A stretch of DNA of 6,136 nucleotides, taken from assembly GCA_022616575.1 (NCBI GenBank), contig JAKEEN010000160.1:1-6136 (forward strand). Direction: 5' to 3'. The notes under the pieces were generated by a model. It did no database searches. It was not told the DNA's origin and worked only from the letters and a program-made list of their open reading frames with translations. Positions 1 to 6,136 of the stretch are shown one piece after another; within the stretch, counting starts at the first letter, position 1, and each line of letters opens with the position of its first letter. The translations under genes and the position numbers were made by a program. The DNA comes from Flammeovirgaceae bacterium. GTDB taxonomy: Bacteria; Bacteroidota; Bacteroidia; Cytophagales; Cyclobacteriaceae.

Positions 1-1110
1 GTGGCGGCAGGTGTTTATTTATTGCTTAGAGTTCACTTTTTATTCACCCCTATTACCTTGAATATAGTTGCTTTGGTAGGGATCAGTACTGCAATTATTG
101 GTAGCGTTTCGGCCATTGCTCAATATGATATAAAAAAAATTCTTGCCTATTCAACCATTTCACAATTGGGCATTATGATAACAGCAATTGGCCTGCAGGG
201 TACGAATGCGGCTCTTCTTCATCTTACAGCGCATGCTTTTTTTAAAGCCGGATTATTTCTTTGTGTGGGGATCATTACATACTTGTTTCATGAACAAGAC
301 CTTCGAAAAATATCAGGCTTGCGTAATGCGGAGGTAACAACTTTCATTTGTTTTTTAATTTGTATTGCCTCGCTAAGCGGGGTGCCGTTCACTTCAGGTT
401 TCGTATCAAAAGATTTGATTTTGTCTGCCGCATTTGAAATGACCAGTGAAGGCCGTTTTGCCGGATTAATTTTTATTTTGCTGCTAATTACCTCCATCCT
501 AACCTGTATCTATTCTGTAAGGATGACCTGGTATCTCTTCTTAAAACCTGCCGATCAGGAAACGGGCTCAAAAAATAATTTACCGTGGACGATGAAAGCT
601 TCCGTACTATTACTCGCCCTTGGCTCAGGCTGGTTTATTATCTCAAAAAATCCTTTTCACTATGCCGGTGATAAAATGGAAGTATCATGGATACTAAGTT
701 TAGTATCGGCCTTTGTAATTATGCTTTCAATCTTAGGCTCATATTTTTATTACAAAAGTAGAGCGCTGAGCCATTCACCTCGGTTCTTATTAGAAGGATT
801 TTATATCGACAGGCTTTATAAGTCGCTTGTTGTTGCTCCGATTAAAAAAATATCCCGCTTAAGTGAGTGGGCTGATCTTACGTTTATTGATAAAATAATT
901 CATGGGTTTGCCTATGCCCAAGCCACATTTGCTCACCTGAGCAGTTGGACAGATCGAAACCTTGTTGATGGTATGGTGCACGGTTTTGCCTACTCGGCAA
1001 AGGGTGTTGGGGCGATAGTAAGAAGTATCCAAAATGGAAAAATTCAAATCGCCTTAGTGGGTTCTCTTTTCGCAATTATTATTTTCCTATTTTTCATTTT
1101 GTTTAATTAA
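1..1110 (+). CDS. nuoL: NADH-quinone oxidoreductase subunit L, C-terminal part (5' end outside window)
   Basis: This is the distal antiporter-like membrane subunit of complex I, which takes part in proton translocation coupled to NADH oxidation by quinone. The frame is open from base 1 and starts inside the family motif VAAGVYL, so the GTG at base 1 is an internal Val codon. By comparison with E. coli NuoL about 260 residues are missing upstream. Visible channel residues, numbered from base 1, are Lys45 (DIKK), His74 and His78 and Lys82 (HLTAHAFFK), and Lys137 (FVSKD). They correspond to E. coli Lys305, His334, His338, Lys342 and Lys399. Further hydrophobic segments lie near residues 150-175, 200-213, 230-250 and 350-368. 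The stretch 255-345 is amphipathic and fits the long lateral helix that clamps NuoM and NuoN; it contains a 26-residue tandem repeat. The last hydrophobic segment fits the terminal membrane anchor. nuoM starts 4 bases after the stop. MrpA or DabB are homologous alternatives, but the L-M-N order makes NuoL nearly certain. Confidence 0.97.
   Translation: MAAGVYLLLRVHFLFTPITLNIVALVGISTAIIGSVSAIAQYDIKKILAYSTISQLGIMITAIGLQGTNAALLHLTAHAFFKAGLFLCVGIITYLFHEQDLRKISGLRNAEVTTFICFLICIASLSGVPFTSGFVSKDLILSAAFEMTSEGRFAGLIFILLLITSILTCIYSVRMTWYLFLKPADQETGSKNNLPWTMKASVLLLALGSGWFIISKNPFHYAGDKMEVSWILSLVSAFVIMLSILGSYFYYKSRALSHSPRFLLEGFYIDRLYKSLVVAPIKKISRLSEWADLTFIDKIIHGFAYAQATFAHLSSWTDRNLVDGMVHGFAYSAKGVGAIVRSIQNGKIQIALVGSLFAIIIFLFFILFN
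859..993 (+). repeat. In-frame 26-residue tandem repeat in the NuoL C-terminal helix
   Basis: Residues 287-305 (bases 859-915) and 313-331 (bases 937-993) of the visible NuoL part align without gaps at a period of 26 residues. The shared pattern is LSxW-x-D-xxx-(I/V)-D-x-(I/M)-(I/V)-HGFAY. The DNA copies have diverged, so this is an old protein-level duplication and not a recent DNA repeat. It lies in the region expected to form the lateral helix or the turn into the last membrane segment. One copy of a related 'IDG-V-NG' unit is common in NuoL C-termini, so the second copy is the unusual part. That comparison is from memory. Confidence 0.75.
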
Positions 1111-1114
1111 GCCA

Positions 1115-2707
1115 ATGCAGTCGCACCTGTTATCCTATCTAATTCTGACCCCAATCGTTGCTGCATTGATTGCCCTCATTTTACCTTCATCCAATGAAAA
1201 ATCGTTTAAGTGGCTTGCCCTAACAGCTAGCATTGTCCAGGCCGGTTTGTTGGGCCTTATTCTCAATCAATACAATGTCGGTCAATCAGGTGCTCAACTT
1301 GTTGAAAAATATACATGGTTTAGTCTTAACCTGTCGCAATGGGGTCTTATAAGGGCTGAATATTTTCTTGCAGTAGATGGGTTAAGTTTACCACTTGTAG
1401 CCCTTAGTGTTTTCGTGATGTTGATAGCGGTGATCTCATCGTGGAAAATCAAAAAAAACATAAAAGGCTATTTCATCCTCATTTTAATTCTGAACGCCTC
1501 CATTATCGGAAGTTTTACTGCACTCGACTTTTTACTCTTCTATTTATTCTTTGAGTTCATGCTGCTGCCCATGTTCTTTCTTATTGGTATTTGGGGCGGG
1601 CCAGGAAAGGAATACGCATCTATTAAATTTTTTCTCTACACGTTGCTCGGTTCAATTTTGATTCTGATTGTAATCATCGCCCTTTATATTTCTGCAAAAG
1701 CTCCCGGCTCAGGTTCCCAGGTCGTTCACACATTCAATATTACCGAACTCGCAGATCCTTCTAACTACATTCCAGGATCTTTCCTTCATTCACAAAGTAT
1801 TCACTCGGTCGGAACGTGGTCGTTGCGGTCTATCGCGTTCATATTTTTACTCATTGGCTTTGGTATTAAACTACCCATGGTCCCTTTTCACACATGGTTA
1901 CCCGATGCACACGTTGAAGCTCCAACTCCTGTATCGGTGATACTGGCGGCCCTACTATTAAAAGTTGGCGGCTATGGAATTCTAAGGATTGTTTACCCCA
2001 TTTTCCCGGCCGAGGCCGTAAACTTCAGTTGGCTGGTCGCCACATTAGGAGTTGTCTCTATCCTATACGGAGCCCTCAACGCTATGGCGAGTAAAGATTT
2101 GAAACGGCTCATCGCCTATTCATCTGTTTCACACATGGGTTTTGTTTTACTGGGTGTTTCTTCTGTAACACATGAAGGTGTAGCCGGGTCAGTTTATCAA
2201 ATGGTAAGCCATGGGATCATTACATCCATGTTATTTATCCTTGCCGGAGTATTATCAGATCGCACCCAAGACCGATTGATCAACAACTACTCAGGACTTG
2301 CCGTCAAAATGCCGGTCTATTTTTCATTAACATTGATCGGTTTTTTTGCTTCTCTAGGTTTGCCCGGTTTCTCCGGATTTATTGCAGAAATACTCGTGTT
2401 ATTGGGGGCGTTTGCTTCCAATCAGGTGAATGGGCTCGTTCACGAAAGTTTTGCAGTAATAGCAACACTGGGCCTCATCTTAGGGGCAGGTTATTATCTG
2501 TGGACAATTCAACGAATGTTTTTTGGAGCATTCTCAATAAAGAATGGCTTGAGCCCCGACCTTTTAACCGACCTGACAAAACCTGAATTGCTCTTGCTAG
2601 TGCCGTTAGCTTTTGCAGCTTTGCTTTTCGGAATCATGCCACAACCCTTGATGGAACTCATCAACCCGTTTGCCGAACAGTTTATCAATACCGTATCCAG
2701 GAAATAA
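1115..2707 (+). CDS. nuoM: NADH-quinone oxidoreductase subunit M
   Basis: NuoM is the middle antiporter-like subunit of the complex I membrane arm. The 530-residue product is slightly longer than E. coli NuoM (about 509) and has around 14 hydrophobic segments. Channel residues are intact: Glu147 in FFEFMLLPM (E. coli Glu144), Lys252 in GIKLPMVPFHTWLPDAH (Lys234), Lys283 in LLLKVGGYG (Lys265), Lys330 in SKDLKRLIAYSS, and Glu425 in GFIAEILVL (Glu407). The offset from E. coli grows from 3 to 18 between Glu147 and Lys252. This places an extra loop of about 15 residues near 195-235, which is polar and rich in Ser, Gly and His. ATG at 1115 is the first start after the nuoL stop and gives a normal N-terminus beginning with a hydrophobic helix. 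There is no Shine-Dalgarno sequence before it (AATTAAGCCA), so translation is probably coupled to nuoL. The stop codon overlaps the nuoN start. Confidence 0.98.
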   Translation: MQSHLLSYLILTPIVAALIALILPSSNEKSFKWLALTASIVQAGLLGLILNQYNVGQSGAQLVEKYTWFSLNLSQWGLIRAEYFLAVDGLSLPLVALSVFVMLIAVISSWKIKKNIKGYFILILILNASIIGSFTALDFLLFYLFFEFMLLPMFFLIGIWGGPGKEYASIKFFLYTLLGSILILIVIIALYISAKAPGSGSQVVHTFNITELADPSNYIPGSFLHSQSIHSVGTWSLRSIAFIFLLIGFGIKLPMVPFHTWLPDAHVEAPTPVSVILAALLLKVGGYGILRIVYPIFPAEAVNFSWLVATLGVVSILYGALNAMASKDLKRLIAYSSVSHMGFVLLGVSSVTHEGVAGSVYQMVSHGIITSMLFILAGVLSDRTQDRLINNYSGLAVKMPVYFSLTLIGFFASLGLPGFSGFIAEILVLLGAFASNQVNGLVHESFAVIATLGLILGAGYYLWTIQRMFFGAFSIKNGLSPDLLTDLTKPELLLLVPLAFAALLFGIMPQPLMELINPFAEQFINTVSRK

Positions 2708-4188
2708 TGGAAACGGGCATCCAGCAAAAATTAGAGTGGACAACAGCGAGTTTATCATTCGTACTTCCCGAGCTCATCCTGTCGGCTGGAGTTATCATCT
2801 TGCTCATCATCGGACTCATTACAAAAAATAAAAAAGAGAATTCAACAACATTATTGGCCTTCACGCTACTTGCCGGTGTCTGCATTTTTTCTGTCAATGA
2901 TTTCATCCAGTACCGTCAGCCTGTCAATTTATTTCTGGGTCTTATCCGGCTTGACAGCTTCTCATCAGGTTTTAAAATATTAATTGATGTGGGTGCCTTA
3001 CTCACCGTTATCCTATCCCTTCAAAATCCTTCGAAACGAATTTCTGAGTTTTACAGTCTCATACTCGGGGTTGTGTTAGGGTCTCATCTCTTAGTGATGA
3101 GTATGAATTTGTTAATGGTGTTTCTTTCGCTTGAAACAATTTCAATATGTTCCTATATCCTCACCACTTTTTCATTTGAAAAGAAAAGTACGGAAGGCGG
3201 ATTAAAATATTTCCTCTTCGGCTCAATTGCATCGGCTGTAATGGTCTATGGATTCTCGTGGCTGTTTGGAATGACCAATACGCTTAATTTTACAACTCAA
3301 GAATTTGTTGACTCATTAATTCAGCAACCGCCTGCAGCAATTTTTGTTGTTGGATGTTTATCGCTGAGTGGCTATCTATACAAAATTGCCGCTGCCCCCA
3401 TGCATCCATGGGCACCCGATGTGTATGAATCTGCGCCAACATCCATGGTTGCCCTCTTCAGCGTAGTACCTAAACTTGCTGGGTTTGCCGCATTAACAAA
3501 ATTTTTCCTGGCACTCAATCTTTTCGGCCAAACCAGGGTGGACTGGCAACAAGTGATGGCAATGGTAGCCCTGTTAACAATTACCGTTGGCAACCTGGCC
3601 GCTCTGTGGCAATCAAATGTAAAACGATTGATGGCCTACTCATCAATTGCCCAATCGGGCTTTCTTCTACTCGGTATTGTTTCTTTTTCCATGCAGGGAT
3701 TTCACTTCATGCTCTTTTATGCAGTTGCCTACCTGATCGCTAACTTTTTAATCTTTTTTCTCATTCAATATTTTGAAAAGCTGGGCATCACTCACATAGA
3801 GCACTATTCGGGAATGGGAAAGACTCACACTGCTTTACTTGTGTTCTTTCTTATCGGCCTTATCTCATTAACGGGCCTTCCCCCTACCGCTGGATTTACC
3901 TCTAAACTTTTCATCTTTTCAGGTTTATGGGAGGCATACACAGCTAAAGAGAAATCGATTTTTCTGTGGCTTTTTTCATTCGGGCTGCTTAACACCGTCA
4001 TTTCTCTATTTTATTACCTTAAAATCCCCTATTACGCCTTTCTCAAGGCAGGTAATTCAACGGTAAAGCCATCACATCTTACATGGCAGAATCTTTTTGC
4101 CCTGCTATTGGTTTTCGGATTGTTAATCTTCTTCTTCTTACCCGAGTTATTGATGGGTTGGATTAATAGGATTAACTTTGTGCTTTGA
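2707..4188 (+). CDS. nuoN: NADH-quinone oxidoreductase subunit N
   Basis: NuoN is the antiporter-like subunit closest to the quinone-site side of the membrane arm and is normally the last gene of the nuo operon, as here. The product has 493 residues, close to the E. coli length of about 485, and is hydrophobic throughout. Channel residues visible are Glu143 in LSLETISI (E. coli Glu133), Lys167 in GGLKYFLFGS (Lys158), Lys226 in LYKIAAAPMHPWAPDVY (Lys217), Lys256 in VVPKLAGF (Lys247), Lys306 in VKRLMAYSSIAQSG (Lys295) and Lys400 in GFTSKLFIF (Lys395). The PMHPWAPDVYESAP motif separates NuoN from NuoL and NuoM. The start ATG shares its A with the nuoM TAA (TAATG), so the two are expected to be translationally coupled. 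A weak AGGA at 2699-2702, only 4 bases from the ATG, is the only Shine-Dalgarno-like string seen at a gene junction here. The last codons overlap a candidate promoter for the next gene. Confidence 0.98.
   Translation: METGIQQKLEWTTASLSFVLPELILSAGVIILLIIGLITKNKKENSTTLLAFTLLAGVCIFSVNDFIQYRQPVNLFLGLIRLDSFSSGFKILIDVGALLTVILSLQNPSKRISEFYSLILGVVLGSHLLVMSMNLLMVFLSLETISICSYILTTFSFEKKSTEGGLKYFLFGSIASAVMVYGFSWLFGMTNTLNFTTQEFVDSLIQQPPAAIFVVGCLSLSGYLYKIAAAPMHPWAPDVYESAPTSMVALFSVVPKLAGFAALTKFFLALNLFGQTRVDWQQVMAMVALLTITVGNLAALWQSNVKRLMAYSSIAQSGFLLLGIVSFSMQGFHFMLFYAVAYLIANFLIFFLIQYFEKLGITHIEHYSGMGKTHTALLVFFLIGLISLTGLPPTAGFTSKLFIFSGLWEAYTAKEKSIFLWLFSFGLLNTVISLFYYLKIPYYAFLKAGNSTVKPSHLTWQNLFALLLVFGLLIFFFLPELLMGWINRINFVL
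4149..4180 (+). promoter_or_regulatory. Candidate Bacteroidota-type promoter for the purF-like gene
   Basis: TAACTTTG at 4173-4180 matches the Bacteroidota -7 consensus TAnnTTTG at every fixed position. ATTG at 4149-4152 matches three of four bases of the -33 TTTG element, at a spacing of 20 bases (consensus 19-20). Transcription would begin about 4186-4188, at the nuoN stop, giving a leader of about 70 bases that carries the inverted repeat. The elements lie inside nuoN coding sequence and are AT-rich, so a chance match is possible. The consensus is established for the phylum; its use here is inferred. Confidence 0.4.
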
Positions 4189-4190
4189 TT

Positions 4191-4253
4191 CAGTTATCCG
4201 TTAGTAGTTATCAGTTATTGGGCTGATAACCGATAACTGATAACTTTTAACTG
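4191..4253. repeat. Inverted/direct repeat of GTTATCAG units forming alternative hairpins
   Basis: This repeat fills most of the 71-base gap between nuoN and purF. The arms 4206-4218 (AGTTATCAGTTAT) and 4233-4245 (ATAACTGATAACT) are perfect 13-base complements around a 14-base loop. The loop holds another CTGATAAC (4223-4230), which can pair with GTTATCAG at 4207-4214 instead, leaving an 8-base loop. CAGTTATC at 4191-4198 is complementary to GATAACTG at 4232-4239, and its CAGTTA is complementary to TAACTG at 4248-4253. The block is therefore made of short units in both orientations with at least two competing folds. The stem is AT-rich and followed by only TTTT (4245-4248, partly in the stem), so it is a poor intrinsic terminator. 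It may be a dispersed REP/MITE-like intergenic repeat, a weak terminator of the nuo operon, or a leader structure of purF. Confidence 0.8.
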
Positions 4254-4259
4254 ACCGAA

Positions 4260-6136
4260 ATGAGTGACCAGATTCTCCACGAGTGCGGTATAGCCCTCAT
4301 CCGATTGCGTAAGCCTCTTTCTTACTATATCGAAAAGTACGGCTCGACCTACGCCCTCAATAAGATGTACATCCTCATGGAGAAACAGCACAACCGGGGT
4401 CAAGACGGGGCCGGAATAGCGAATATTAAGATTGACGTAGAGCCGGGGCACCGGTATATCAGTCGATACCGGTCCATCAAATCGCAGCCCGTAGCCAGCC
4501 TTTTTAAAAAAATCGGGAAGAAATTCAGAAAAGCTCAAAAAGCAGGCAAAGACAAATTCAGGGACGAAAAGTGGCTGAAAGAACATGTTGCCTTTACAGG
4601 CGAATTGTGGCTGGGCCATTTGCGATACGGTACCCACGGACAAAACAGCATCGAAAACGTTCATCCTTTTCTGCGCCAGAACAATTGGCGGAGTCGTAAT
4701 CTGGTAATGGCAGGCAATTTCAACATGACCAATGTTGATGAGTTATTTGATATTCTGGTGAACCTTGGGCAGCACCCCAAAGAAAAAGTTGACACCATCA
4801 CGGTAATGGAAAAAATCGGGCACTTTCTCGATGAAGAAGTGCAGGGTCTTTTTGAGAAGTACAAAGATCAGTATTCGAACGCAGAGATTTCAGACATTAT
4901 TGAAAATGAGCTTGACCTGCAACGTGTATTGAAGCGCGCTTGCAAAGATTTTGATGGCGGCTACACGATGGCGGGTATGACAGGTTCAGGCTCTGCCTTT
5001 GTGATGCGCGACCCGAATGGTATTCGGCCCGCGTATTTTTATGCCGATGATGAGGTGGTAGTAGTTGCTTCAGAAAAACCTGCCATTAAAACTGCATTCA
5101 ACATTGACTACAATCAGATTGAAGAGGTCACGCCTGGTCACGCGCTCATTATCTCAAAGAGTGGTGAATACCATCAATATCCGGTATTGAAACAAGGCGA
5201 GAAAACCTCATGCAGCTTCGAACGAATTTATTTTTCACGAGGCAACGATCCCGATATTTATAAGGAGCGCAAGCAATTAGGAAGATTATTGGTTCCGCAG
5301 GTTTTACGCGCCATTAATTTTGATTTAAAGAACACCGTCTTTTCATACATACCCAATACTGCTGAAACAGCTTTTTATGGCATGATGGCGGGTATTGAAG
5401 ATTACCTCATCAACAAACAGAAAGAAATCATTGTTGAAAATAAACCTTCAGTCGATTCGGTTGAAGATATTCTATCCTTCAGACCGCGTGTTGAAAAAAT
5501 TGTAATCAAAGATGCAAAGCTTCGAACTTTCATTACCGATGATGCACATCGCGATGAAATGGTGGCCCATGTGTACGATACTACCTATGAAGTAATTAAT
5601 AAAGGGAAGGATACCCTTGTTGTAATTGACGATTCGATTGTTCGTGGCACTACCCTTGAAAAAAGTATTCTTAAAATGCTTGACCGATTAGGTCCTAAAA
5701 AAATTGTGATTGTGTCATCGGCCCCTCAAATCCGTTTTCCGGATTGCTATGGAATTGACATGAGCCGTATGGGTGATTTTGTTGCTTTCCGGGCGATGAT
5801 CGAGTTGATGAAAGACAAGGGTAAGGATTATCAATTAGGCGAAGTATATGATCAATGTAGATCAAAAATTGATGAAGCCTCTCAGAATTTTGTTCAGCAG
5901 TTATACAATCAATTCACTGATGATGAAATCTCTGAGAAAATAACGGAGATCGTTCGTCCTGCGGGAATGAAAGCAGACTTGCAAGTGGTATTTCAAACCG
6001 TTGAAAATTTACACAAGGCTTGTCACCACCACATTGGCGACTGGTATTTTACCGGTAACTATCCAACAGCAGGAGGTATGAAAGTCGCCAATCGTTCATT
6101 CGCCAACTTTATGGAAGGCAAGTTGGTGAGGGCCTA
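4260..6136 (+). CDS. purF: Amidophosphoribosyltransferase (PurF-like), 3' end outside window
   Basis: The enzyme makes 5-phosphoribosylamine from glutamine and PRPP, the first step of purine synthesis, in the cytoplasm. From ATG 4260 the frame is open for 625 codons to the window end; the last bases TA begin an incomplete codon. The N-terminal class II glutamine amidotransferase domain (about 9-300) has nucleophile Cys9 (HECGIA, implying removal of eight residues), RGQDGAG at 46-52, GHLRYGTHG at 119-127 and DPNGIRPAYF at 251-260. The phosphoribosyltransferase domain has SCSFERIYFSR (317-327), a PPi-loop-like IPNT (364-367), and the PRPP motif VVIDDSIVRGTT (454-465), followed by SSAPQIRFP and YGIDM. 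Length exceeds the E. coli enzyme (505) because of a basic insertion near 83-107, extra residues near 375-420 and a longer tail ending in DWYFTGNYP (594-602). The glutamine-site motif reads AGNFNMTN in place of HNGNLTN. No Shine-Dalgarno site precedes the ATG, which lies 6 bases after the repeat. Family membership is firm; the exact role depends on whether the genome has a second PurF. Confidence 0.93.
   Translation, partial: MSDQILHECGIALIRLRKPLSYYIEKYGSTYALNKMYILMEKQHNRGQDGAGIANIKIDVEPGHRYISRYRSIKSQPVASLFKKIGKKFRKAQKAGKDKFRDEKWLKEHVAFTGELWLGHLRYGTHGQNSIENVHPFLRQNNWRSRNLVMAGNFNMTNVDELFDILVNLGQHPKEKVDTITVMEKIGHFLDEEVQGLFEKYKDQYSNAEISDIIENELDLQRVLKRACKDFDGGYTMAGMTGSGSAFVMRDPNGIRPAYFYADDEVVVVASEKPAIKTAFNIDYNQIEEVTPGHALIISKSGEYHQYPVLKQGEKTSCSFERIYFSRGNDPDIYKERKQLGRLLVPQVLRAINFDLKNTVFSYIPNTAETAFYGMMAGIEDYLINKQKEIIVENKPSVDSVEDILSFRPRVEKIVIKDAKLRTFITDDAHRDEMVAHVYDTTYEVINKGKDTLVVIDDSIVRGTTLEKSILKMLDRLGPKKIVIVSSAPQIRFPDCYGIDMSRMGDFVAFRAMIELMKDKGKDYQLGEVYDQCRSKIDEASQNFVQQLYNQFTDDEISEKITEIVRPAGMKADLQVVFQTVENLHKACHHHIGDWYFTGNYPTAGGMKVANRSFANFMEGKLVRA

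Noticed and set aside
1..3. GTG at base 1 as the start codon of a 369-residue protein
   Set aside because: It encodes the Val of the NuoL motif VAAGVYL and the protein would lack the first half of the transporter fold. The gene is cut by the window edge.
132..139. A8 runs inside nuoL (132-139) and nuoM (1451-1458) as programmed slippage sites
   Set aside because: The zero frame continues intact with conserved residues on both sides, and they encode ordinary Lys-containing loops. Nothing suggests a functional frameshift.
288..1075. Minus-strand short frames across nuoL, and similar ones in nuoM and nuoN
   Set aside because: They are shadows of the nuo coding frames, with no initiation signals and no recognisable protein features.
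1..4188. Mrp-type Na+/H+ antiporter or DabB/hydrogenase-type system instead of complex I
   Set aside because: Three consecutive homologues in the order L-M-N with subunit-specific motifs (NuoN PMHPWAPDVY, NuoM FFEFMLLPM, NuoL HLTAHAFFK) fit nuo. No Mrp B, C, E, F or G-like small genes and no DabA-like gene are present.
4206..4250. The hairpin as a classical rho-independent terminator of the nuo operon
   Set aside because: The stem is AT-rich, the loop is 14 bases and only a short T run follows, part of it in the stem. Partial termination is possible, but I would not annotate a terminator.
4189..4259. A small RNA, tRNA or riboswitch (for example a purine or PRPP riboswitch) in the nuoN-purF gap
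   Set aside because: The gap is only 71 bases and is dominated by the short repeat. No conserved aptamer core or tRNA arms could be recognised.
4215..4864. Two minus-strand open frames (4215-4664 and 4661-4864) opposite the start of the purF-like gene
   Set aside because: They lie antisense to a strongly conserved coding frame that contains the Cys9, RGQDGAG and RYGT motifs. Their translations show no recognisable domain.
1..6136. A new multi-gene defence, mobile or secondary-metabolite system
   Set aside because: All coding capacity is taken up by three complex I subunits and one purine-synthesis enzyme. No transposase, integrase, nuclease or toxin-like frame, direct-repeat array or attachment site was seen.

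Overview
The window looks like an ordinary chromosomal segment of a Bacteroidota bacterium, plausibly of the Cytophagales or Flavobacteriales type. The grounds are an AT-leaning composition, near-absence of Shine-Dalgarno sites, a match to the Bacteroidota -33/-7 promoter pattern (TTG and TAnnTTTG), and a long (>620 residue) amidophosphoribosyltransferase of a form I associate with that phylum. The phylum call is inference from gene content and signals, not from a marker gene.

Layout: all four genes are on the + strand. Bases 1-1110 are the C-terminal 60% or so of nuoL, whose start lies before the window. nuoM (1115-2707) follows after 4 bases and nuoN (2707-4188) overlaps nuoM by one base in a TAATG junction. 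These are the three antiporter-like, proton-pumping membrane subunits of NADH dehydrogenase (complex I), in the usual end-of-operon order L-M-N. The lysines, histidines and glutamates of their proton channels are retained, so all three appear functional.

A 71-base gap (4189-4259) separates the operon from the next gene. Most of it is an inverted and direct repeat built from copies of GTTATCAG / CTGATAAC, able to form more than one hairpin. A candidate promoter overlaps the last codons of nuoN and would put this hairpin in the leader of the next mRNA.

Bases 4260-6136 hold a purF-like gene (glutamine amidotransferase domain plus PRPP-binding phosphoribosyltransferase domain), which makes 5-phosphoribosylamine in the first step of purine synthesis. 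It is open to the last base and its stop lies outside, probably within a few codons. It differs from the E. coli and B. subtilis enzymes in several ways: a Phe where the oxyanion-hole Gly normally sits, a basic insertion in the glutaminase domain, extra length in the transferase half, and no [4Fe-4S] ligand set.

I see no mobile element, CRISPR array, tRNA, rRNA or defence locus, and no clear sign of an undescribed multi-gene system. The points most worth a second look are the repeat hairpin between nuoN and purF, the purF active-site departures, and a 26-residue tandem repeat near the NuoL C-terminus.
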